Origin: Haematococcus lacustris
Lineage: Eukaryota > Chlorophyta > Chlorophyceae > Chlamydomonadales > Haematococcaceae
DNA: 64,000 nucleotides
NCBI GenBank assembly: GCA_030144725.1
Contig: JASKMD010000029.1
Location: forward strand, 10,656,663 to 10,720,662
Direction: 5' to 3'
Shown one piece after another: positions 41,834 to 52,772 of this stretch. The translations under genes and the position numbers were made by a program. Below the pieces are notes generated by a model, which saw only the letters and a program-made list of their open reading frames with translations, was not told where the DNA came from and ran no database searches. Numbering within the stretch: position 1 is the first letter of the stretch; the number at the start of each line of letters is the position of its first letter.

Positions 41834-44800
41834 CTGTGACGTGATGACAGCCTTGCACAGCTGCATCTCATCAGATGCCCCCTTGCCGTACGCCTCCAAC
41901 ATGCTGGCGTCTTTTGTTGACCTGCAGGCCAGGCAGGAGGGGGGCAGGCTCGGGCAGCAGCAGGCAAGGGGGGACCCTGGGCGAGCCTGGGCTCACTGAG
42001 GAGGGGAGGGGCAGGGGGGTTGCGGGATGAGTGCGGCACTGGCCAGCCCCCCCGCCTGGTTTCCCCCCTGTGAGCGCCTGTGAGCTCACCAGGGAGACCA
42101 GGATGGGGGTGAGGCTGTTGCCCTCCAGGTCCAGCAGCCCCTTGGTGAAGGCTGGCGGCGCTCACCTGCAGCAGGGCCAGACACAGGGGGCAGAGTAGCA
42201 GCGGGCCTGCAGCAGACACAGGGGCAGCAGGGGGCCAGACACAGGGGCAGACACAGGGCCAGAGCAGCAGGGTGGCAGCACAGCGGCTCACTACGTCATG
42301 CTGCTGCTGGCAGTGCTCCCAAACCCACCACGCTCCACACCCCCTCCCTCGTACCCTCCTGCCCACCACCTTACAACCCACCCACCCACCCACCCACCCC
42401 ACCCCAACCTTGACCAAACCTGCTGCCTCCCCTGCTCGCCACAACACCGACAAACCCTCCCCTCTCCCCCCCCTTCCTTTCCCCCCTTCCACCCCTTCCC
42501 CGCCATTGTGGCCCCCTCCCCCCTCCCCCCCTCCCCCCTGCTGCCCCCTGCTGCTCACCTGCACCCGGCCCTCATCAGAGGAGTAGATCTATGAGGTCGT
42601 GGCGGTAGGTGGAGTGCAGGCGCAGCAGGCCACCCCCCGCGGGGCCATGCCGGGGGTACATGCAGGCCCTGAATGCCATGCCTGCGCCACACAGCCCACA
42701 GGGGGGTCACAGGGGGTCACAGGGGGGGAGAGGGGTCAACAGGGGGTCACAGGGGGGGGAGAGGGGTCACAGGGGGTCACAGGGGGGGAGAGGGGTCACA
42801 AGGGGGGTCACAGGGGGGGAGAGGGGTCACAAGGGGGGTCACAGGGGGGGAGAGGGGGTCACAGGGGGTCACAGGGGGGGAGAGGGGGTCACAAGGGGGT
42901 CACAGGGGGGGAGAGGGGGTCACAGGGGGTCACAGGGGGGGGAGAGGGGTCACAGGGGGTCACAGGGGGGGAGAGGGGTCACAGGGGGTCACAGGGGGGG
43001 AGAGGGGGTCACAGGGGGTCACAGGGGGGGAGAGGGAGGGTCACAGGGGGTCACAGGGGGGGAGAGGGGTCACAAGGGGGTCACAGGGGGGGGAGAGGGG
43101 TCACAGGGGGTCACAGGGGGGGGAGAGGGGTCACAGGGGGGTCAACAGGGGGGGAGTCGGGGGCAGAGAGGGTCCACAGGGGGTCACAGGGGGGAGAGGG
43201 GTCAGCAGGGGGTCACAGGGGGGGAGAGGGGGTCACAGGGGGTCACAGGGGGGGAGAGGGGTCACAGGGGGTCACAGGGGGGGAGGAGGGGTCACAGGGG
43301 GTCACAGGGGGGGGAGAGGGGTCACAGGGGGGTCACAGGGGGGGAGAGGGGTCACAGGGGGTCACAGGGGGGGAGAGGGGTCACAGGGGGTCACAGGGGG
43401 GAGAGGGGTCACAAGGGGGGTCACAGGGGGGGAGAGGGGGTCACAGGGGGTCACAGGGGGGGAGAGGGGTCACAGGGGGTCACAGGGGGGGAGAGGGGTC
43501 ACAGGGGGGTCACAGGGGGGGAGAGGGGTCACAGGGGTCACAGGGGGGGAGAGGGGTCACAGGGGGTCACAGGGGGGGAGAGGGTTCACAGGGGGTCACA
43601 GGGGTCACAAGGGGGGAGAGGGTGGCAGAGGGGGTCACAGGGGGGGAGAGGGGCCAAGGGGGGCAGAGGGGCCCAGGGCTGCCTCAGAGTGACCCAGCAG
43701 CAGCTGCAGAGGGGGAGGGGGCGCGTCTGTGAGGGTGTGAAGCCTTCAGCTCTTGGGCTTGACTGGGTCAGGGTGTGGGGCCCCAATGAGGGGGGGAGGG
43801 GGCAGGAGGCGGGAGGGGAGGGGGGACAAGAAAGAGGGGGGGGGGGCAAGGCTGGGGTGGGGTGGATGGTGATGGGAGTTGAGGGAAGGGGGTCAAGGGG
43901 GAGGGATGGATGCGGAGGGGGGGGTGGGGTGGGCTGCTGTGTGCGCCTCTCACCCAGGTCCTCTGCCTGCTTGCGGCCCGCATGCGTGAGTATGCCGCCC
44001 CACTTCACCACCAGCAGCGCGGACTCCAGCAGGGCAGGGCCTGACCAGGAGAGGGGGGGGGGGGGCAGGCAGGCACACAGGCAAGCAGGAAGGCAAGGGA
44101 GGCACTAAATCGGATCAGCCAGCGAGGCTGGAAAGCCGCCCAGGGGCCGCCCCCGCCCCTTCCCCGGCCGCCGCCTCAGTGGCCCCTGCCCCCACCTGCT
44201 GGAGCCCCCCCTCGTGACAAGTTGCTCCTCAGAGGAGTGGCAGAACCAGAGGTGGGCTGCGCCCCGCATGCTGCGCCGCCCTGCCCACTGCCCCCCCCCC
44301 TCCCCTACCCCTGCCCCCCCACCCACGCCTGCGCCCAGCCCCCCCAAGCTGGGAGCCGGGGAGGGGCTTGGGGCGGGGGGGGGGCCAGGGTGCGCAGGGA
44401 GGGTGGGGAGGGAGATGGTGGCGGTCAGGGGGCGGGCCCAGCTCAGCGGCTTGAGCTGCACCTTGCGGTTCACGCCGCTGAATTGGCCCGCCCTGGGGCG
44501 CATAGGCAGGGAGGGGGCGGGGGGCAGGGTGGGCAGGGGGCAGCAGGGAGGGGGCAGGAGGGCAGCAGTGTCAGGGGAGGGGGCGGGCCAAGGGCAAGCA
44601 CAATTGTGGCAGTGAGCAAGCAGGTGTGGGTCAGGTGGGGTAGTGGTAAGGGGGCAGGCAGGGTGGGGGTCAGGGGTCAGGGGTCAGGGGGTCAGAGAGG
44701 TGGGCGTGAGGTTCATGGTCTGGCTGTTGATGGCCTGAGTCAGCCGCCCCAGCCTGCTCTAACCCTCAGACCCTCCACACAGCAGAGTGCCGCCACCCCC

Positions 44801-47800
44801 CCCCCTGAGCTGTAGCGGCCCCCCCCAATGGCAGTGCCCACCCCCCCCCAGCCCCCACAGCCCCCCCCAGCCCCCCCCAGCCCCCACCCTAGCCCCCCCC
44901 CCAGCCCCCCCCAAGCCCCCCCGCCCCCCCCAGCCACCCCCAGCCCCCCCACCCAGCCCCCCCAGCCCCCCTGGTGTCGCTGCGCCCCTGAGCCACGCAC
45001 CCCTTGCTCCAGCACTTGACGCACAATGCGCAGCTTCTCCCTCAGCTCGTCCACAGCGTCCTTGTCCTGCAGCCGCCCAGCAAAGGGCGCTGGCCCCTCC
45101 CCCCCTGCTGCTGGCCGGCCTGTGCCGCCCCCCCTGTGTCAGCAGGCTGCCCCCCTAGGCCTGCTGTCAGGGTCTGCCAGCCCAGGTGCTGGAGGGCCCC
45201 TCACACTCAGCGGGTCAGCCAGTGTGTGGGGAGGACCAAGGGGGGGGAACAAGGGGCGGGGTAGGCTGGCAGTGAGGCAGCTGCCCCCCACCAGCTGTTC
45301 CCAGGACTGGCTGGCCTGCTGCCTGCTGCCAGGCACCCAGCGGGCACAACAGCCAAGCAGGACTCCCGACCCCCTACACCTCCAACACACTCAGCCGGTG
45401 TCCCTCCCCCCCCCCCCCTCCCACGCCTCGCCCGCACCCGACTGCCCTGCCCTGATGCCCTGCTGCCCTGCTGCCCTGATGCCCTGCCCCTGGCACCGCT
45501 TGGGCCCACAGCCCTACCAGCCACAACCTCACCCGCACGCCAACATTCGCCCTACCCTGCTGCCCTTGCCCCCCTGCCCCCCTGCCCCCCTGCCCCCCTG
45601 CCCCCCTGCCCCCCTACCTTGGCAGCGCCCAGCAGTGGGTCCAGGCCCTGCCCCTCCCCCTCCACCCCCGAGCCCCCACCGCTGCCGCCAGCTGGGGCCC
45701 CCGGGGGGGCAGGGGGGCGCTGGGGGGGGCGGCAGGGGCGGGGCCGGGAGCCGGGGCTGGCCTGGGGCCCAGGGCCAGGGAGGCGCGGTCCAGTGCCGGC
45801 TGCCAGCGCCCTCACCACCTCCAGCAGCTACAGGGGCAGGGCCGGGGGGGAGGGGAGGGGGAGGGGGAGGGGGGGCGGGCAGGGACAGGACTGGAGGGGA
45901 GGGGAGAGGAAGGAGAGGGGGGGTGCAGGAGGGAGCCACACTGCAGCAGTGGAGGCTGAGGGCTCAGGGCACACACCTCGGACAGCTGCTGCGGGGTCTT
46001 CAGCTTGGCCTGCTTGCCCTTGACGTCCCGGTGCTTGTCAAACAGAGCCAGCAGGGAAGGCTGCGGTACAGTGACCAGCGGCAGCAGCAGCAGCAGCAGC
46101 AGCAGCAGCGGCAGCAGCAGAAAGGGATAAGACACACCCTCTCATGGTCCAACCCTCACTCTCTCCCTCACTCTCTTCCTCATCTCTCCCTCACCCTCTC
46201 ATACTGTCACACCCTCTCCAGGTCTTTGCAGCACCGAGGCCACCCCCATCCTTCAGCTCCCCCTGCAGGGCTCCCCACTCCCTGCCTATCCTCCCTGTTC
46301 TCTCCCCTGCCCCTGACCCTGCCCCTCACCCTCCTCTGCCGCTGCCCCTGCCCCCTGCCCCCTCCCCTGGCCCCCGCCCCCCCTCTGCCGCTGCCCTGCC
46401 CTGTGTCAGCACCTGGGTGACTGTCAGCTTCAGTTTCTGCTTAGGGGTGCGGTCCCCATGGCGGATGACGGCCAGCACGCAGCGCAGCTCCTCGTCGGGG
46501 TTGCCCTGCAGCCAGGCGGTCAGGCCAGCCTGTGGAGGAAACTACAATCTGTCTACAGTTATCAGTTGGTTGGTTGCTTGATTGTGGGTTACATAATTGA
46601 TTGACCAGCGTAACCAGTATGACCAGTATGACCAGTGTGACCAGTATGACCATGTTACCATGTGGCCTTTGTTGTGTGCCCTGCATGCATGTGCATGACG
46701 TCGTCACTTGTCTGCATGTGCTCCTAGTGGGGCGCCCTGACCCTAGGTCACACTGTAGTAGCTTGATTCACACTGTGGCAACCCTGATCACACTGCAAGA
46801 GCCTGAGTCACACTGTGGTCCGTACCTCCACGCCCTCGTCCAGCTCCATGGCCTCCATGTCCTGCATGGATGTCACACCCTGTACATGGCAGTAGGGAGT
46901 GAGGTGCAGGGATGAATGCAAGGCGCTAGTAGTGGCAGTGTTGGGGCGCATGGCCAGGCAGTGTGACTGTGACAGTGTGACCGGCCAGCCGGCCGGCCGG
47001 CCGGCAGGCTGACAGGCTGGCAGGCGAGGGGGGCCAGGTGTGGGTCGGTTGGGGGGGTCATCCAGCAGGCAGGTGAGGGGGGTGAGGGGGTGAGGGGGTG
47101 AGGGGGTGTGCTGGGGGTGTCAGTCAGCCCCTGGCGGGCCCGCCCTGCCCCCTGACCTTCATCAGCTGCTCCTCATGCGACCGCCTCGTCATCCTCCAGC
47201 AGTGCAGGGATGGGCGCAGGCACCAGCTAATGGGCATCGTGCTCAGGCGGTGCGGCGCCAGCCGCGTTCAGGATGATGCCTGCAGGCAGGCAGGCCACAG
47301 GCCGAGGCTGGGGAAAGGGGAGCGGGGGGGAGGGGGGGGAGGGGGGACCCATGTGGGCAAGGCTGGCACGGGGGGGGGTACAGAGGGGGGGGGGCCTGGG
47401 TGGGGGGGTAAGACAGGAAAGCAGAGGTCAGATAAGGGGTCAGACCCTCCCTAACCCTCCTACCCCTTCTTCTCCTCGTGCACCCCCCGCCCCGCTGCCC
47501 CTGCCCCTTCTGCCCCTCCTGCCCCCCTGCCCCTCCTGCCCCCTCCCAGCTGCCGGCTGGCTTCCCCCCGCTGCCGACTTCAATATCTGACCTGCGCAGG
47601 ATGCCAGCGGCGTCGTCCTGCAGGTGCACCAGGCAGGTGGGCAGGCGGGCTGACTGGTGGAGGGGGGCGGCACGTGGGGGGGGAGGGGGGGGAGGGCGGC
47701 TGGGGGCTGGGGGCAGCCGAGGAGGAGCAGGAGGAGCGGGAAGAGGATAAGTGCATGAGTAGGGTGCTTGGTGCTGTGTGGCAGGAGTGGGGAGGGAGGA

Positions 47801-50800
47801 GGAGGGAAGAGGAGTGAATGAGGAGGGGTAAAGAGGGGGAGGGAAGTGGGGGAGGGGGGAAGGGGGGGCGACGGGGTGTGCTCCACTCACATAATACTTC
47901 TTGCTGTTCTTGACAAAGCTCCAGCCGTTGACGTCACACACAAAGCTGCAGCCAGCACAGCAGCAGTCCGGTCCGCCAAGGCGAAGTCGAGTGAGGGTGA
48001 GGTGTGACCAGGGCCAGGGCCAGGCTGGCAGCCCAGTGGAGCAGGAGTGAGAGCCGGGGCTGATGGCTGTGCTGGGAGCTGAGGGAAGGGAGGGCGGGGA
48101 GGGGCAGGAGGGGTGAGGGGGGTCCATAAGGGGTAAGGGTGGGGGGCAGCAGCAGCCTTGGCCTGGCTGGGCCTGGACCTGGCTGTCAACCTGACAGAAG
48201 GAACCCTCCCTCCCGTCCCCGTGTACAGCGTCTCCCTCCCTCCCACCCACTGCAAAGGGGACCCACTCCCCCCCACTATCCCCCCCCTCCCTCTCCCCAC
48301 CTGCGGCCTTTCTCGCTCCTCAGCAGATCAAAGCCGCACACCTTTTGACCGAAGGCCAGGCACACCATGCGGCTGATCTCCTTCTCCTACAGTGGGCCCC
48401 CACACCGCCCAGCACAGCCCAGCACGGTGATTCACAGCACAGCGGGCTGGCAGCAACAGGAGCCGCGGCAGCGGCAGCCACAGCAGCACGGGGGAGAAGG
48501 GTGGGGAGCAAGGTATTGTGGAGCCATGCAGGGGAGGTCAAGCACAGGCTGCCAAGGCAGGTCAGGCCAGAGCCAGGGCCCCAGGTCAGCCTAGCGCCCC
48601 CTGCTGCCCCTCAGGGACACGTCTCTGCCTGCCGGCCAGCCAGCCCCCCTGAACAGAAGCCTCCTGAATCTCAAACAAAGGCACGGCAGCACAGGCGGCG
48701 CAGCCATCCCCTGCCCCCTGACCTGGGGGCTGAGCAGCACTGGGTAGCGCAGCTCCTTGCCGTCAGGGGCGCGCTGCACCTTGCCGTCCACCACGGGGCT
48801 CTTGCGCGCCTCAGCGTGTGCGTACCTGGGCCCCACTGCAGCCGCCAGGCCAAACCATCACACCATAGGCAGGGGAGGGGGAGGGGGGAGGGGGAGGGGA
48901 GGGGGGAGGGGGAGGGGGAGGGGGAGGGGGAGGGGGAGGGGGAGGGGGGAGGGGGGAGAGGGAGGAGGGGGAGGGGGAGGGGAGGGGGAGGGGGGGAGGG
49001 GGGAGGGGGAGGGGGAAGCCTCTCTGCCCACCTGTGTAGACCTTGACATCCGTGCCACCTGCACCACCACCAGAAGCAGCAGCAGGGTGCTGGGTCAGGG
49101 CGCTTGAGGCATGCGATGAGCTCAAGACAAGACAGCAGGACAACTGCCTTGGGTAACTGTCAACGGACACCTGCCTTGTCCTGCCACTCTGCTGCTAAGT
49201 ACTCTGTGGCTGCGTCAGGAGTATCCCTGTCAGGAGTAGCCCAAGCAGCTTAAAACGTCCGATGCGTGTCAAGGGCAGCAGGAGGGGGGTGGAGGAGAGT
49301 GGGGGTAGGGGGTAGGGGGGGAGGGCGTAGGTACCTGTGGTCAGGAACTCCTCGTAGATGTAGGATCCGTCCCGCGGCGCACAGTGCCCGGGTGGTCGGG
49401 GTCATAGTCCGCGCTCTTGTTGTCCACCTTGCGGAACAGGCGCTTCACACCACCACCCCTGGCAGGCAGGCAGGCAGGCACGGGGGGGCAGGGGGGTCAC
49501 AGGGGGGTGGGGAGGGTGTCACAGGGCGTCACCGCGCCCCCATCCCCCTGGCCGCCCCACTGACCATGTGGTGAGGGTAGTAGATGTGGATGTTGTGGTC
49601 CTCCCCGCTGATGGGCTTCTCCACGAAGGGCTTGGGGATGCGTACGCCTGTGCAGCCATGCACGGCAGCGCAGCGCAGGGTCAGGCTGTAGGGCCAGGCA
49701 GGGGGTGACGGGGGGTCAAAGGGAAGGGGCAGGGTCAGGCTGTGGGCTGTAGGCTGTACGGGCTGTAAGGGATCTTGCAAGTAGCATGCTTGCATGTGCA
49801 TGTGCACAACTTCAAGTGCCTATGGACTGCTACTGGGTAATGTTTTTGACCAGCTGCTGGCCTTGCTAGGGGCAGTGGGATGGGTAGCAACATCAACAAA
49901 AGTTTTGGTACCAGTCTTTGTGTAGGTGGATAGGGGCGACGGCATGTTCACATTAGAGGACTTTCACTGCAAAACTGGATTTTTGGGGGTAGGGTACTAA
50001 AACATGTGATATCTTGGCAGCTAGTAGGCATAAGGAGACAATGAAAGGCACAGTGGAGAGGTGTTATTAAGAGCTGCACGGCTATGTGCTCGGCTTTCAC
50101 AATGGTACTGGAATGAAGTGGCACGGGGCCTTGAACATTAAAAGATGTTCAAATTAGAAACCTTACTGTGTACCTGCCTCCTCATCTCCCCCCTACCCTC
50201 CCATACGCCTTTCCCTTCCCTTTGACCCGTTCCCCCCTTCCCCCCTCCCCCCCTGTCACCCCCTTCCCCCCTCTACCTCCTTTCCCCCCCCTCCCCCCCT
50301 GCCCCCCCCTCACCGCCCATCTCCACCCAGTCAGGGTCCTCAATGAAGCCGGGGGGTGTCTCGCCCGGCTGCGTGCGGCTGACGATGATGTGGTGCGGCA
50401 CCGGGATGCTGTTCTCCTGCAGGGCCGGGCAGGGCCAGGCACCACACAGCCCTGGCAGCAACCCCTGAGGGCCAGGGCTGGGGGAGCTGGGCGGCAGGCA
50501 GGCAGGCAGGCGGGAGGGGAGGACAGGCAGGGCTGGGGGCAGCGGGCAGGGGGCAGGGGGCGGGGGGAGGGGTTGGCCCGCCTGGGCTGCTGCTCACCAT
50601 TAGTGTGCGGTACACGCTGCGCCTGTCTAGCAGCGTCTCCTGCTGCACCAGGTCGTTCACACAGAAGGGGCGGCGCAGGGCCACGTACGCCTGCAGCAGC
50701 AGCAGGGGCCAAGAGGGGGCCAGCAGAGGGGCTGACACAACACGGACCAGCCGCGATGATCCGGTCCACATCCTCCTCACACACCCTCCTCACAGCCTTC

Positions 50801-51967
50801 ATCAACCGTGCATGAAAGGAGGCGTGCGTGGCGGGGGTCAAGAACGGGAGAACGACCAAAACAGGTATATTCAAATCAGGAACTTTCCTGTGTAGGGCAG
50901 GGGGAGGGAAGGGGAGGGGAGGGGAGGCGGGGTTGCTTCAGTGTTGGAAGCCACTGTGCCGGACCTGATGCGTGACACAGCGGCAGCTGCAGCCACAGCC
51001 AGGTCAACAAGACCGCAGCCATGGTCAGCAACCTATACCAAACCACTGAGCCAACAAAGGTCTAGGGCCAGGGCAGGGCCAGCGGCGGCGGCGCTTGCAG
51101 TGGCAGGACTAAATGCGTCCCAACCTCAGGATGAAAAGCAGCAGCGGCAGCCAAAGAAACATCAGGAGCAGCCTCGGCCAGCACTGCACCTGCACCTGTA
51201 CCTGTTGCTGGGCGGCTCACCTACCACCTCCCCCCCCCCCCCCCCCCCAGCCTCCACCCTGCTGCCCTGCTGCCCCCCCCCCCCACCTGGGCTTTGTGTA
51301 GGGGGAAGCCGTCAGAGTGCCAGGACAGCAGGCAGTCACACTTAGGCCACTCCTCCACCGGCAGCTCCAGGATGACCTGCAGCCAGTGCTCCTCCGCCAG
51401 CTGGCAGCCCCCCGTGGATGCGCCCTTCACTGCCCTGGCTGGCTGCTGGTAGCCTGGAGAGAAAGATAACGGACTTCAATTCAGGCCCTGACCCCTGACC
51501 CCTGACCCCTGACCCCCTACCCCCCTGACCTCCTACCCCCCTGACCCCCTACCCCCCTGACCTCCTACCCCCCTGACGCCCTACCCCCCTGACCCCCTAC
51601 CCCCCTGACGCCCTGACCCGCCTGCCCCTGACCCCCTGACCCCCCGACCCATGTGGCCTGAGCCAGTAGCCACAACGGCTTGCTCTTGCCTGGTCCCCAA
51701 AGGTTACCACCTCAAACTCATTGAAGCTGGTCATTCTGCATGGGCAACACCACATGGACGCGGTGACCCCAGATCCCTAACACTGTTCATGTATAGCATG
51801 ACAGGTGGCATGCATGAGGGCATGCATGCATGACAGCATGGCGCCCATGTGAGATGCAGCCACCTGTTCAAAATCTCGCGCATGGGTTTGCTGCGCGCCT
51901 TCTTGTCCATTGCACACACACCCAGCACGATCTTGGCAGGTGGGTCCAGCACCGCATGCTCTGGCAT
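41834..51967 (-). CDS. VIP1: VIP1-type PP-IP5 kinase/phosphatase, N-terminal part
   Basis: Cytosolic enzyme phosphorylating IP6/IP7. Minus-strand exons: 51864-51967 (ATG 51965-51967), 51287-51434 (or to 51453), 50598-50690, 50314-50416, 49565-49647, 49335-49458, 49032-49058, 48723-48835, 48301-48386, 47891-47945, 47592-47617, about 47157-47279, 46826-46879, 46413-46529, 45977-46060, 45618-45827, 45001-45066, about 44330-44492, 43954-44040, 42559-42681, 42090-42165, 41834-41921. Kinase (RimK/ATP-grasp) blocks: [63 protein letters not shown] and [13 protein letters not shown]. The phosphatase signature [10 protein letters not shown] is in 46413-46529, then [25 protein letters not shown] and HSTYRHDL. 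Several exons need one base removed to stay in frame. The gene stops at the gap; its C-terminus is at 7936-10888 (+). Confidence 0.92.
42690..43670. repeat. GGGTCACAGGGG minisatellite
   Basis: Nearly 1 kb of GGTCACAGGGGGTCACAGGG and GGGGGAGAGG blocks with a period near 32-33 bp, filling the VIP1 intron between exons 43954-44040 and 42559-42681. The long Gly/His/Arg/Gln/Ser frames on the plus strand derive from it. Confidence 0.95.
48866..49014. repeat. (GGGGAG)n tract
   Basis: Purine tract of GGGGAG hexamers with irregular GGGGGAG variants, within the VIP1 intron 48836-49031. Confidence 0.95.
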
Positions 51968-52772
51968 CTGGTGCAGATTAGCCACAGACAACACCGTGTC
52001 CCGTGTTAATTAGGACAACACCATGTCCCATCTGATGCAGGCAATGACTATTTCAAGCAGAGTAACATGCTCAGTGCAATCTTGCATGCCTCCTGACACG
52101 TTTTCATTTATGCGATGAGAAACCTCAGGTGTTAGGACCAAACATAAGATCATTATAAACCACTCTATTGCCAGGTGCCTGAGCTCGCATTGCAGCCCGG
52201 CTAGCTCTGATTAGCTAGGCCTGCAGCAGTGACGTCTGACTATCACCAGGGGAAAAGCTCCAGGGGGACAGCTACAGGGGTGAAGCCGTAGACAGCAAGG
52301 CCGAGCCGGTACAGGGGTGAGGGTCTGACCTTCAAATGAACTCACCGAGCTTGCACGCTTAAACTGCCGCGAACGTCGCGCAAGCCCCCCCGACAGCCCA
52401 ATTCCGACACCATCCGCCAGAATTGAGTTCTGCTGCGGCATCCTGACCCCAACTAGGCCCCGCGTCAAGCGCTCGAGCAGGGGAGGAAATGCCTCAGGAT
52501 GCGACGCGGATCCATGATAAGTAAAATGCAAGCAGCACGAACTGCCTCGTAACAGCCTCGTGCATCGCGGCGGCTGGTGCTGATACCTGCGTGATACCTG
52601 CGTGATACCAAGTGATACTGAGTGTAACTGATTGTAACTAAGCATTGACGCAGGTTGGGCACCTTAGCACGGAAGACCACGCTGTATGCAACGCTGTATG
52701 ATGTCCAGCTTAATGTTGACCCTCCTGACCTATTTGCCTCGGTGGTGAGAAATCGAGGTAGGCCGTTACGGC
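51968..52772. promoter_or_regulatory. Divergent VIP1/ALIS intergenic region
   Basis: About 800 bp separating the VIP1 start (minus, 51967) from the ALIS start (plus, 52773), so it should contain both promoters. I see no TATA box or other motif I would assign with confidence. A short imperfect direct repeat GTGATACC occurs near 52590-52610. Confidence 0.4.

Noticed and set aside
41815..42564. A 249-codon minus-strand frame
   Set aside because: It runs through several VIP1 exons and introns in a frame that matches the conserved exons only in short pieces; the spliced model explains them better.
42599..44108. Plus-strand frames up to 499 codons of Gly/His/Arg/Gln/Ser repeats
   Set aside because: They translate the GGGTCACAG minisatellite, which lies in an intron of the minus-strand VIP1 gene.
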